Source: Lachnospiraceae bacterium UBA1267
Lineage (GTDB): Bacteria > Bacillota > Clostridia > Lachnospirales > Lachnospiraceae
Assembly (NCBI GenBank): GCA_002308115.1
Contig: DBVJ01000052.1
Location: forward strand, 1-11,332
Direction of reading: 5' to 3'
Length of the DNA: 11,332 nt
The notes under the pieces are model-generated. The model had not been told where the DNA came from. It worked only from the letters and a program-made list of their open reading frames with translations, and made no database searches. Shown in pieces: positions 1 to 7,013 of the stretch. Positions within the stretch are counted from its first letter, which is position 1. Every line of letters starts with the position of its first letter. The position numbers and the translations under genes were made by a program.

Positions 1-6
1 TGATGC

Positions 7-36
7 AAAAAAGGCATATGGACTGATCCTGGCCTT
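7..36 (-). terminator. possible weak terminator of the leftward nuclease gene
   Basis: Read on the minus strand, AAGGC (from 36) and GCCTT (to 11) can pair around a small inner GGA/TCC hairpin, and the 3' arm runs into a T-tract of six. It begins about 18 bases past the stop codon at 54. The stem is short (5 bp plus 3 bp), so this is only a plausible intrinsic terminator. Nothing else is visible in bases 1-53. Confidence 0.35.
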
Positions 37-53
37 AAGACGACTCATTTTTC

Positions 54-857
54 TCAGAGCAGATACTTTTGGGTCAACCGTTCTATATGCATCGTATGGA
101 TGGGAGAACGAGAAGTTTCCGTGGTGACGATCAGCTGATCCCCGATAAAAAAGCCGTCGCGCTCATAACGGTCAATCTTTTGGAGCGCTTCATTTGCGTA
201 TTCAGGGTCATCCATCATGCCAAAATGCTCCCAGTAGAAGGTCTTTCTGGTTCGGACGTTCAATAATTTGAAGTCTGGGTAGGCGACTCCGTCAGAAAGG
301 GTCAGAGGGCATTCGTACTGATATGGAATGCCAAGGTGCAGAAAAAAGTCCGCAAGAATCTTCTCGCTTTTGGAACGGACAATTTCACCGTTCATCGTTT
401 GAAACCCGTTTCGGAGTTCAAAACTGTTCGGTCTTGCCAGTGCCATTTCACGGGACCTGGTCAGCCAGTTCCGGATGAAAAGATCATCAGGAAGCAGCAG
501 AGGATCTACAAGCCTCTTTCGCAATGCGTGCAAGTCCTCATAAACCCGGATCCCGGTCCGCGGGTCAAAGTGCTTCATAAAACGGCGAATCAGTCTTATT
601 TCCTCCTCCGTCTCCTGAAGGAGGCGTTGATGATATGCCTTCCCTGCCAGTTCCTTCGCGAGAACGGTGTCCTGGCGGCCGATATACTTTCTCTTCCCTT
701 CATGTATCTGATAATATCGCGGATAGCCTTTTTCAGTCGAAACCTGAAGACTTCCCGGCGGGCAGCCTTGGAGCCGCGACTCCAAAAGCTTTTTTAAGGC
801 CTGTTTGGTCTCTAACCTTTCGGCCAGACTCTTCATCACATCGGTTATGTCGTCCAT
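54..857 (-). CDS. PD-(D/E)XK nuclease-superfamily protein, hypothetical
   Basis: Protein of 267 residues from the chosen ATG. The N-terminal half (about 1-95) is charged and helical, with coiled-coil-like segments at 11-30 and 77-95 and a GYPRYYQ...KRKYIG stretch at 44-60. The C-terminal half reads as a PD-(D/E)XK nuclease core: E165 in RSKSEK, D195 in YPDF, E210 in YWEHFGM, then K227. The WEHxGM form is familiar from nuclease domains attached to helicases. No DNA-binding or helicase domain is present, so the substrate is unknown. The frame stays open upstream to 1100, but that extension (81 residues with no internal Met) runs into the repeat array; I prefer the ATG at 857, preceded by a weak AGAG-type ribosome site. 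The repeat array lies directly on its 5' side, a possible functional partner by position only. No clear promoter was found. The family assignment is fairly good; the biological role is unknown. Confidence 0.7.
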   Translation of the reverse strand: MDDITDVMKSLAERLETKQALKKLLESRLQGCPPGSLQVSTEKGYPRYYQIHEGKRKYIGRQDTVLAKELAGKAYHQRLLQETEEEIRLIRRFMKHFDPRTGIRVYEDLHALRKRLVDPLLLPDDLFIRNWLTRSREMALARPNSFELRNGFQTMNGEIVRSKSEKILADFFLHLGIPYQYECPLTLSDGVAYPDFKLLNVRTRKTFYWEHFGMMDDPEYANEALQKIDRYERDGFFIGDQLIVTTETSRSPIHTMHIERLTQKYLL

Positions 858-1022
858 ATCATTCTCTTTCACCCATGCCAGACAAAGCTTATCATAACCG
901 GGATCAACAAAACTGACCAGTAACAGAACGCCTCCGTTTCTGTATGAAAACTCGGATATGAACTTGAGAATTCTCAGCGAGAATGCGCCATTCCTCAGTT
1001 TTCCAGAATGTTTTGCCCATTC

Positions 1023-1811
1023 GTTCCGCGTCACGTGGGGAAACTGTGGATACGACGGAACAATGATCTGATTGGTTCCGTGGGACAGCGGGAAATGCAC
1101 GTTTCGACGGAACTATTCTTTGGATAGTTCCGTGGATTAGAGTGAAATGCGAGTGTCGACGGAACAATTTTCCGATTAGTTCCGTGGATTAAAGTGAAAT
1201 GCGAGTTATGACTGAACAATTATCCGATTAGTTCAGTGGGTTAGAGGGAAATGCGAGTTTCGACGGAACTATTCTTTGGATAGTTCAGTGGGTTAGAGGG
1301 AAATGCACGTTTCGACCGAACTATTTTCTGATTAGTTCCGTGGATTAGAGTGAAATGCGAGTTTTGACGGAACAATTTTCTGATTAGATCCGTGGGACAG
1401 AGAAAAATGCACGTTTCGACTGAACAATTCTTTGATTAGTTCCGTGGGACAGAGAAAGAAGCAAGATTCCGCGGAACTATTCTCTGATTAGTTCCGTCGA
1501 TCAAAGGGAAATGCGAGTTATGACTGAACAATTTTCCGATAAGTTCCGTGGATTAGAGAAAAATGCAAGATCTCGCCGAACTATTCTCTGGATAGTTCCG
1601 TGGAATAGGAGATAATGCGTGTTTCGACGGAACTATTATCAGGATACTTCCGTGGAATGGCGAGAAATGCATATTTCGGCTGAAGAATTCTCTGAATAGT
1701 TCAGTGGATTGGAGGAAAATGCGAGTATCCGCTGAACAATCCCTTGGATACTTCCGTGGAATGGACATAAAACAGGATTTCCGCAGAACAATTGCCGAGG
1801 CGGTTCCGTGG
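1023..1811. repeat. 52-bp tandem palindromic repeat array, 15 units
   Basis: Right arms (GTTCCGTGG or GTTCAGTGG) start at 1075, 1127, 1179, 1231, 1283, 1335, 1387, 1439, 1491, 1543, 1595, 1647, 1699, 1751 and 1803, exactly 52 bp apart with no indel. A decayed copy sits in register at 1023. Each unit has a left arm (typically GACGGAAC) 20 bp before its right arm. Between a right arm and the next left arm is a conserved GAAATGCGAGTTTC-like block. The best unit (1107-1133) has 9-bp perfect arms around a 9-base loop. Units 4 and 13 carry matched changes (CTGAA with TTCAG) that keep the pairing; other units carry only one of the changes. Because 52 is not a multiple of three, reading frames rotate and the array is not a coding repeat. 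It fills most of the 858-1998 gap; 858-1022 shows nothing further. Function unknown. Confidence 0.93.
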
Positions 1812-1894
1812 AATATACAAATTGGCTCTTTCCCCTTGAATTTGAGCGACAAAGAATCCTTTCGGCGCAAAATGAGGCGCGTCAAACTGCAAGA

Positions 1895-1921
1895 TTAGCA
1901 CTCTCGGCTTGACAGTGCTAA
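1895..1921 (+). promoter_or_regulatory. CIRCE operator (HrcA site) of htpG
   Basis: TTAGCACTC, a 9-base spacer, then CAGTGCTAA. This matches the CIRCE consensus (TTAGCACTC-N9-GAGTGCTAA) at every arm position but one: the first base of the right arm is C rather than G. CIRCE is the binding site of the heat-shock repressor HrcA, usually found before groESL and dnaK operons. Here it lies about 80 bp before htpG and overlaps the -35 box, so HrcA binding should block RNA polymerase. Confidence 0.93.
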
Positions 1922-1937
1922 CAGACCGTGGTACAAT
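1909..1937 (+). promoter_or_regulatory. sigma-A type promoter of htpG
   Basis: The -35 box TTGACA (1909-1914) is perfect, the spacer is 17 bp, and the -10 box is TACAAT (1932-1937). Transcription should start near 1944. The CA of the -35 box forms the start of the right CIRCE arm. Confidence 0.88.
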
Positions 1938-1944
1938 ACGGTTT

Positions 1945-1975
1945 GCATGAAGAATCATGCGCCGCGAAGGCGGCG
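1945..1975 (+). promoter_or_regulatory. two abutting hairpins in the htpG 5' leader
   Basis: GCATGA-AGAA-TCATGC (1945-1960) forms a 6-bp stem. CGCCGC-GAAG-GCGGCG (1960-1975) forms a second 6-bp stem sharing one base with the first. The expected transcript begins about where the first hairpin begins. The ribosome site (AGGAG, 1987-1991) lies outside both. A role in mRNA stability is plausible, but no RNA thermometer pairing with the ribosome site is evident. Confidence 0.45.
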
Positions 1976-1998
1976 ATCAATCAAACAGGAGCATCAAC

Positions 1999-4047
1999 AT
2001 GAGCAAAAAGGGTAATCTGTCGATCGACAGCGAGAACATTTTCCCGATCATCAAGAAGTGGCTGTATTCCGACCATGACATCTTTCTCAGAGAGCTGATC
2101 TCGAACGCGTGCGACGCAATCACGAAGCTGAAAAAGCTTTCGCTGGTGGGCGAAGCGGAGCTTGCGAACGACTACCAGCCGCGTGTGGACGTGCTGACGA
2201 GCTCGAACAACAAGACGCTCAAGGTCTCGGACAACGGCCTCGGCATGACCGAGGAGGAAGTGGACAAATATATCAACCAGATCGCGTTTTCAGGCGCGGC
2301 TGATTTCATGACGAAGTACAAGGACAAGGCCGATCAGGATCAGATCATCGGACATTTTGGCCTTGGTTTCTATTCGACCTTCATGGTCGCGGACAAGGTG
2401 GAGATCGATACGCTGAGCCATGAGCCGGGTGCGAAGCCGGTGCACTGGGAGTCCAAAAACGGCGTGGACTTCGAGATGACGGAGGGCACGCGTACGGAGG
2501 TCGGCACGACCGTCACGCTCCACATGGCTGACGATTCACATGAGTTTTCCAACGAATACCGCATCCGCGGCGTGCTGGAAAAATACTGCGGCTTCATGCC
2601 TTACGAAATTTTCCTGACCAACGAGGACACCAAAGCCGAGAAGGAACGGAAGGCCGCCGAAGAGGCCGCGAAGAAGGCCGCTGAAGGAGCGGAAAACGAA
2701 GCGGACAAGAAGGAAGAGCCCAAGGAAAAGCCGGTAAACGACACCGAGCCTCTGTGGACGAAGCATCCGAACGAGTGCAAGGATGAGGATTACAAGGAAT
2801 TCTTCCGGAAAGTCTTCAAAGATTACCGCGACCCGCTGTTCTGGATCCACCTCAACATGGATTACCCCTTCAACCTCAAGGGCATTCTGTATTTCCCGAA
2901 GCTGAATTACGGCTATGAGTCGCTGGAAGGGACCATCAAACTGTACAACAACCAGGTCTTCGTGGCGGATAACATCAAGGAAGTCATCCCGGAATACATG
3001 ATGCTTTTGAAGGGCGTCATCGATTGCCCGGATCTGCCGCTCAACGTAAGCCGCTCGGCGCTTCAGAACGACGGATTCGTGAAAAAGATCCAGGATTACA
3101 TTTCCAAGAAGCTCGCCGACAAACTGTCCGGGCTTTGCAAGGTGGACCGCGAATTCTACGAGAAGAACTGGGATTCCATCAGCCCCTTCGTGAAGTACGG
3201 CTGCCTCAGGGATGAGAAGTTCTGTAAGAAAATGACGGACTATATCCTGTTCAAGAATCTGGACGGGAAGTACGAGGTGCTGCCGGAGTGCCTTGAAGTC
3301 AAGCCGGTCGACGACGAGCCCGAAGAGGGCGAGGAGAAGACGGAAGGCGAGAAGAAGACCGATGTGGTCAATTCCGAGACCGGTGAAGAACTGAAGGATA
3401 CCGAGCGCGAGACGCCGGAAGAAAAGAAAGAGAAGACGATCGTCTATGTGACGGATCCGGTCCAGCAGAGCCAGTACGTCAACATGTTCAAGAAGGCGAA
3501 GATGGATGCGGTGCTTCTCACCGACCAGATCGACGTTCCTTTCATCCAGCAGCTGGAAATGAAGAACGAGGGCATCCATTTCAAGCGTATCGACGCCCAT
3601 ATGGAGGACTCGCTGAAGGCGAAGAACACCAAGAAACTTGAGGAAGAGCTGAAGGTCAACGAGGCCGCGCTCGGCGCGCTGTTCAAGAAGATCCTCAAGA
3701 AGGATAATGTGAAGATCAAGGCGGAGAAGCTGAAGAACAAGGACATTTCTTCCATGCTGACGGTTTCCGAGGAAGCGCTTCGCATGCGGGAGATGATGCG
3801 CCAGTACGGCATGAAGGAAGATGAGATGGGCTCCGCCGGCAATCTCGACGAGACCCTTATCCTCAATGTGAACAACAAGCTGGTCCAGTATCTTCTGTCG
3901 CACACCGAAGGTGAAAATGTCACGATGGTCTGCGAAGAGCTTTACGATCTGGCCCGCATCCAGCAGGCACCCCTCAAGCCCGATGCCATGACAAAATTCG
4001 TGGCCCGCACCAACCAGATCCTCGGCCTCCTCGCCCAGGAAAACTAA
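1999..4047 (+). CDS. htpG: HtpG, Hsp90-family molecular chaperone
   Basis: Cytosolic ATP-dependent chaperone of 682 residues; E. coli HtpG has 624. The GHKL ATPase domain shows E32, N36 and D39 in RELISNACDA, the DNGLGM loop (78-83) and the glycine-rich lid GHFGLGFYSTF (118-128). The middle domain has the catalytic-loop arginine in NVSRSALQ (R352). Two highly charged segments account for the extra length: a Lys/Glu/Ala-rich linker at about 210-247, between the ATPase and middle domains, and an acidic Glu/Lys-rich stretch at about 434-478, late in the middle domain. The start ATG at 1999 is supported by AGGAG 7 bases upstream; the in-frame ATG at 1957 has no ribosome site. Regulation is by the CIRCE-overlapped promoter and a strong terminator follows, so the gene looks monocistronic. 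The chaperone call is firm; HrcA control is inferred from the operator. Confidence 0.97.
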   Translation: MSKKGNLSIDSENIFPIIKKWLYSDHDIFLRELISNACDAITKLKKLSLVGEAELANDYQPRVDVLTSSNNKTLKVSDNGLGMTEEEVDKYINQIAFSGAADFMTKYKDKADQDQIIGHFGLGFYSTFMVADKVEIDTLSHEPGAKPVHWESKNGVDFEMTEGTRTEVGTTVTLHMADDSHEFSNEYRIRGVLEKYCGFMPYEIFLTNEDTKAEKERKAAEEAAKKAAEGAENEADKKEEPKEKPVNDTEPLWTKHPNECKDEDYKEFFRKVFKDYRDPLFWIHLNMDYPFNLKGILYFPKLNYGYESLEGTIKLYNNQVFVADNIKEVIPEYMMLLKGVIDCPDLPLNVSRSALQNDGFVKKIQDYISKKLADKLSGLCKVDREFYEKNWDSISPFVKYGCLRDEKFCKKMTDYILFKNLDGKYEVLPECLEVKPVDDEPEEGEEKTEGEKKTDVVNSETGEELKDTERETPEEKKEKTIVYVTDPVQQSQYVNMFKKAKMDAVLLTDQIDVPFIQQLEMKNEGIHFKRIDAHMEDSLKAKNTKKLEEELKVNEAALGALFKKILKKDNVKIKAEKLKNKDISSMLTVSEEALRMREMMRQYGMKEDEMGSAGNLDETLILNVNNKLVQYLLSHTEGENVTMVCEELYDLARIQQAPLKPDAMTKFVARTNQILGLLAQEN

Positions 4048-4064
4048 CCCACCCGACACCCACC

Positions 4065-4099
4065 GCGGGGGCCGCGCATACGCGCCGCCCCCGCTTTTT
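4065..4099 (+). terminator. intrinsic terminator after htpG
   Basis: GCGGGGG (4065-4071) pairs with CCCCCGC (4088-4094). An inner GCGC/GCGC stem continues the helix around an ATAC loop with one mismatch between. Five T bases follow (4095-4099). It lies 18 bases past the htpG stop codon. Confidence 0.88.
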
Positions 4100-4134
4100 C
4101 ATGCCCCCGCACCCCGGCCCCCGCACATACGGCA

Positions 4135-4189
4135 CACAGCTGCCCTGCCTGTCCCGGGAAACATCTCCGCTCACTGGTCGCTTCGTCCC
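4135..4189 (+). repeat. 55-bp dispersed motif, copy 1 of 3
   Basis: This block starts CACAGCTGCCCTG, contains CGGGAAACATC and ends CGCTTCGTCCC. A second, more diverged copy lies in the same direction at 4492-4546. A third, inverted copy lies at 4673-4729 and shares the long central run from GGGAAACATC through GTCGCTTCGTCCC with one mismatch. A related shorter version is inside the first palindrome near 4217-4246. Together these copies pattern the whole 4100-4730 gap, which has no credible gene. Confidence 0.8.
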
Positions 4190-4195
4190 TAGCCC

Positions 4196-4448
4196 GGCCC
4201 CGCCCGCGGGAGCAAGTATCATCGCTCACTAGTCGCATCGCTCCCTCGCAGTTTCTGCGGATCCTGCCCCATGACCTGCCAGACGAAACTGCCATAACTC
4301 GCTCCGCAGCTGTCGTCTCCTATCGGAGCCGACAGCTGCTTTGCTCAGACAGATGACAGTTTCGGGCAGGTCTATGTGTCAGAACCCGGAAACTGCGGGC
4401 AGCGTGCTAAGTCGTTCGCTATAGATACTTGCTCCCTTGGGCGAGGCC
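4196..4448. repeat. 253-bp imperfect palindrome (element 1)
   Basis: The two halves mirror around about 4322. Outer arms GGCCCCGCCC (4196-4205) and GGGCGAGGCC (4439-4448) pair with one mismatch. GGGAGCAAGTATC (4208-4220) pairs perfectly with 4424-4436. CGCAGTTTC near 4247 pairs with GAAACTGCG near 4390, and GACCTGCC near 4273 with GGCAGGTC near 4365. The centre is a 10-bp stem, GCAGCTGTCG (4306-4315) with CGACAGCTGC (4330-4339), plus CTCC/GGAG around a TATC loop. It resembles a large foldback or MITE-like element, or a structured RNA. No transposase or target-site duplication was recognised. Confidence 0.85.
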
Positions 4449-4490
4449 GCATTGTTCGGCAAGAGACGTAAGGTTGTCGGCTGCAGCGGC

Positions 4491-4729
4491 GCACAGCTGC
4501 CCTGACCGGCCGGGAAACATCGAAGCGAACGATTCAACGAGTCCCCTAGAATCTCCTGAGTTCCGACGAATAGAGCTGCCTGAAACTGCCAGCTGTCTGA
4601 GCGCGAAGAATGAGCGCGAGTTCTGGCAGTTTCAGCGTGCAGGTCATGAGGCGGAACTATTTGGATGATTCAGGGGACGAAGCGACTAGTGAGCGGAGAT
4701 GTTTCCCGGCCGGGAGGGGAGGCTGTGCG
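4491..4729. repeat. about 239-bp imperfect palindrome (element 2)
   Basis: Outer arms start GCACAGC (4491-) and end GCTGTGC (-4728), followed by GGCCGGGAAACATC matched by its complement near 4694-4711. The centre has 12-bp perfect arms, TGAAACTGCCAG (4581-4592) and CTGGCAGTTTCA (4623-4634), with inner GCGC/GCGC. It is clearly related to element 1: both carry GAAACTG followed by CTGTCTGAGC and a CATGACCTGC block at equivalent places. This makes a tandem pair of one palindromic family. The remaining bases up to 4840 hold only a weak promoter. Confidence 0.83.
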
Positions 4730-4783
4730 CCAGGTGTGCGTGGCAAGGCAGGGGCTGGGGGCGAGTTTTTTGGCAAGGAATTG

Positions 4784-4812
4784 TTGCGTATCGGCGGATT
4801 GCGCGCTATATT
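4784..4812 (+). promoter_or_regulatory. weak candidate promoter before the exonuclease gene
   Basis: TTGCGT (4784-4789), a 17-bp spacer and TATATT (4807-4812) lie in a locally AT-richer patch 29 bases before the ATG. The -35 match is only three of six, so this is tentative. If it is real, it drives both the exonuclease gene and galE. Confidence 0.3.
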
Positions 4813-4840
4813 ATTCTGTTGGAAAGGTGTTTTATTTCGC

Positions 4841-5905
4841 ATGAATTACATTGTTTTAGACCTTGAATGGAACCAGGCCGCGTATAAGTCCGTCGAAGAA
4901 GAGGATCTGCCTTTTGAGATCATCGAGATCGGCGCGGTCAAGATGGACCAGAACACCAATATCCTGGGCGAATTCCAGCGCCTCATCCGTCCGCAGGTGT
5001 ATCCCTTCCTAGTCCGCCGCACAAAGCAGCTGACAGGCTGGAAAGACAAAGACCTGGACGAGAAGGGCATTTACTTTGAGGACGCCTGCGCAGAGTTCCT
5101 GAAATGGTGCGGCAATGACTGCACCTTCCTCGTGTGGGGAGGCTCCGACCTGACCCAGCTCGAGCGGAACATGGCGTACTTCGATATCAAGATCCCGTGG
5201 AAATATCCGCTCAAATATCTGGACGTTCAGAAACTGTACGCGCTGCAGGAAGGCGAGGGCAAAGTACGCCGCTCGCTGGACGTTGTCGCGGAGAGATACG
5301 AGCTGGAGAGCGACCGGCCCTTCCATCATGCGGTGGATGATGCCTGGTACACCGCCCAGATCTTCAAGCGGATCGACCGGAAGAAATACGAAGACTATTA
5401 CTCGATCGACTACTACAACATTCCCAAAAACCACTTCGAAGAGAAGACATTTTCCTTCCCGACCTATACCAAATACGTTTCCCGCCAGTTCAATCTGAAA
5501 GAGGAAGCGCTGAATTACCGCGGCGCGCGGGAGTTCCGGTGCAGGGTCTGCGGCAGAAGGCTTAAAAAGCTGGTGCCGTGGTTCTCGGACGGACGGACTT
5601 ATATGGCACTCGGCGAATGCCCGTCCCATGGCCTTATGAAGGGGCATATCCGCCTCAAGATCGCAGAGCGTTTCCAGGGCTATTTCGTCGTCCGGACCGT
5701 CAGAAGCTGTACGGAAGAGGATGCGGATGCGATCCGCGCGAAGAAGGAAGGCGTGCAGCAGAAGCGGAAAGACCGCAGAAGGCGTACTTCCCAGAAGAAG
5801 CGTGAGGCCCGGGAAGCGGAGAACGCGAAGAAGAATATCCTGCAGAGGGAAACCAAAACGAAGGACACTGCAAAAAAAGGCACGAAAAAAGGAGAGAATG
5901 TATGA
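4841..5905 (+). CDS. DEDDh-family 3'-5' exonuclease with zinc-ribbon-like tail
   Basis: Protein of 354 residues. Residues 1-180 are an RNase T/DnaQ-type exonuclease fold with all expected acidic positions: D7 and E9 in LDLEWN, D103 in [10 protein letters not shown], and the H162-x4-D167 pair in HHAVDDAW. This two-metal fold removes nucleotides from 3' ends of RNA or DNA; the substrate here cannot be told. Residues 230-273 hold C234-x2-C237 and C260-x2-H263, a likely zinc-binding ribbon. The last 55 residues are Lys/Arg-rich and probably disordered, suggesting nucleic-acid contact. It resembles the KapD-like branch, but the added C-terminal half goes beyond a bare exonuclease. The ATG at 4841 has an AAAGGTG-type site upstream; the same frame is open back to 4610, but that part is the palindromic repeat and lacks such a site. 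The stop overlaps the galE start (ATGA). Confidence 0.85.
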   Translation: MNYIVLDLEWNQAAYKSVEEEDLPFEIIEIGAVKMDQNTNILGEFQRLIRPQVYPFLVRRTKQLTGWKDKDLDEKGIYFEDACAEFLKWCGNDCTFLVWGGSDLTQLERNMAYFDIKIPWKYPLKYLDVQKLYALQEGEGKVRRSLDVVAERYELESDRPFHHAVDDAWYTAQIFKRIDRKKYEDYYSIDYYNIPKNHFEEKTFSFPTYTKYVSRQFNLKEEALNYRGAREFRCRVCGRRLKKLVPWFSDGRTYMALGECPSHGLMKGHIRLKIAERFQGYFVVRTVRSCTEEDADAIRAKKEGVQQKRKDRRRRTSQKKREAREAENAKKNILQRETKTKDTAKKGTKKGENV

Positions 5906-6918
5906 GCATTCTGGTCACTGGCGGAGCCGGTTACATTGGCAGCCACACGGTAGTTGAACTGCAGAAGGCCGGTTATGAGGTCGTGATCCTGGACAACCTG
6001 TCCAATGCCAACGAGAAGGTCCTTGGCCGGATCGAGGCGCTGACAGGCAAGCCCGCGCCTTTTTACAAAACGGACATCCGCAACCGCGAAGGTCTCGAGC
6101 GGATCTTCGAAAATGAAAAGATCGACGCCTGCATTCATTTTGCGGGTCTGAAGGCTGTCGGCGAAAGCGTCGCGAAGCCTTGGGAATATTACGAAAACAA
6201 TATTGCCGGCACGCTCACGCTTGTGGACGTCATGCGGAAACACGGCGTGAAGAACATCATTTTCTCTTCCTCCGCGACCGTTTACGGCAATCCCTCTGAG
6301 ATCCCGATCACGGAAAACTGCCCGAAGGGCACCTGCACGAATCCTTACGGATGGACGAAATCCATGCTGGAGCAGATCCTGACGGACATCCAGAAGGCTG
6401 ATCCGGAGTGGAACGTCGTGCTGCTTCGCTACTTCAACCCGATCGGCGCGCACAAGAGCGGCACGATCGGCGAGGACCCGAAGGGCATTCCGAACAACCT
6501 CATGCCCTTCATCACGCAGGTGGCGGTCGGCAAGCGCGACCACCTCAACATCTTCGGAAATGATTATCCGACGCATGACGGCACCGGCGTGCGGGACTAC
6601 ATCCACGTCGTCGACCTTGCGGTCGGACATGTCGCCGCTCTGAAGAAGATCGAGGAAAATGCAGGCCTTAAGGTCTACAATCTCGGCACGGGCGTCGGCT
6701 ACAGCGTGCTGGACATCGTGAAGGCTTTTGAGGAAGCCAACGGTGTGAGGATCCCTTACGAGATCGTTCCGCGGCGCCCCGGCGACATTGCCGAATGCTG
6801 GTCCGATCCCGCAAAGGCCTATGAGGAAATGGGCTGGAAAACGCAGTACACGATCCTGGATATGTGCGCGGATTCCTGGAACTGGCAGAAGAATAATCCG
6901 AACGGATACGAGGGATGA
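5902..6918 (+). CDS. galE: UDP-glucose 4-epimerase
   Basis: Cytosolic NAD-dependent SDR enzyme interconverting UDP-glucose and UDP-galactose (Leloir pathway and supply of galactosyl units for surface glycans). Length is 338 residues, the same as E. coli GalE. Visible motifs are the NAD-binding GGAGYIG (7-13), D31 after the second strand, the SSSATVYG segment (122-129) with the catalytic Ser/Thr region, and the Y149-x3-K153 pair in NPYGWTK. The C-terminal PGD...WSDP segment is also typical. The start ATG shares the ATGA overlap with the exonuclease stop and has GGAGAG at 5891-5896, so translation is probably coupled. No other galactose gene is in the window. Specificity for UDP-GlcNAc cannot be excluded from sequence alone. 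Confidence 0.95.
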   Translation: MSILVTGGAGYIGSHTVVELQKAGYEVVILDNLSNANEKVLGRIEALTGKPAPFYKTDIRNREGLERIFENEKIDACIHFAGLKAVGESVAKPWEYYENNIAGTLTLVDVMRKHGVKNIIFSSSATVYGNPSEIPITENCPKGTCTNPYGWTKSMLEQILTDIQKADPEWNVVLLRYFNPIGAHKSGTIGEDPKGIPNNLMPFITQVAVGKRDHLNIFGNDYPTHDGTGVRDYIHVVDLAVGHVAALKKIEENAGLKVYNLGTGVGYSVLDIVKAFEEANGVRIPYEIVPRRPGDIAECWSDPAKAYEEMGWKTQYTILDMCADSWNWQKNNPNGYEG

Positions 6919-6931
6919 ACGTGAGAAACCC

Positions 6932-6960
6932 TTGATTTCAAGGGATTCGTATGCTATAAT
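6932..6960 (+). promoter_or_regulatory. promoter of the small membrane protein gene
   Basis: TTGATT (6932-6937), a 17-bp spacer and a perfect TATAAT (6955-6960) with an extended -10 TG at 6952-6953. A 16-bp palindrome, CCCTTGA-TT-TCAAGGG (6929-6944), covers the -35 box and could be an operator. It lacks the T-tract expected of a galE terminator. Confidence 0.75.
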
Positions 6961-7013
6961 CCCTAATCTGTCGGATCAAATACCGGACGAAAACAGTCTG
7001 AAAGGTTAGAACC

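Noticed and set aside
858..1100. 81-residue N-terminal extension of the nuclease protein
   Set aside because: It has no internal Met and its start falls within a repeat unit. The ATG at 857 gives a more natural protein, though an upstream GTG near 872 cannot be excluded.
1023..1811. CRISPR array
   Set aside because: The whole 52-bp unit is conserved, including the parts between palindromes, so there are no unique spacers; no cas gene is in the window.
1960..1991. RNA thermometer on htpG
   Set aside because: The hairpins do not include the AGGAG site and I see no complementary segment that would mask it.
1957..1998. Earlier in-frame ATG for htpG
   Set aside because: It lies in the leader hairpins without a ribosome site, whereas the ATG at 1999 has AGGAG at good spacing and gives the usual HtpG N-terminus.
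2536..4059. 507-codon open frame antisense to htpG
   Set aside because: It is a shadow: htpG is rich in AAG, GAG and GAC codons, whose complements rarely give stops. The translation is Leu/Val/His/Arg-rich without any recognisable motif.
4610..4840. N-terminal extension of the exonuclease
   Set aside because: This stretch is part of palindromic element 2 and its flank; the DEDDh fold begins properly at the ATG at 4841.
5680..6630. 316-codon minus-strand frame across the exonuclease/galE junction
   Set aside because: It spans two well-supported genes on the other strand and its translation shows no family features.
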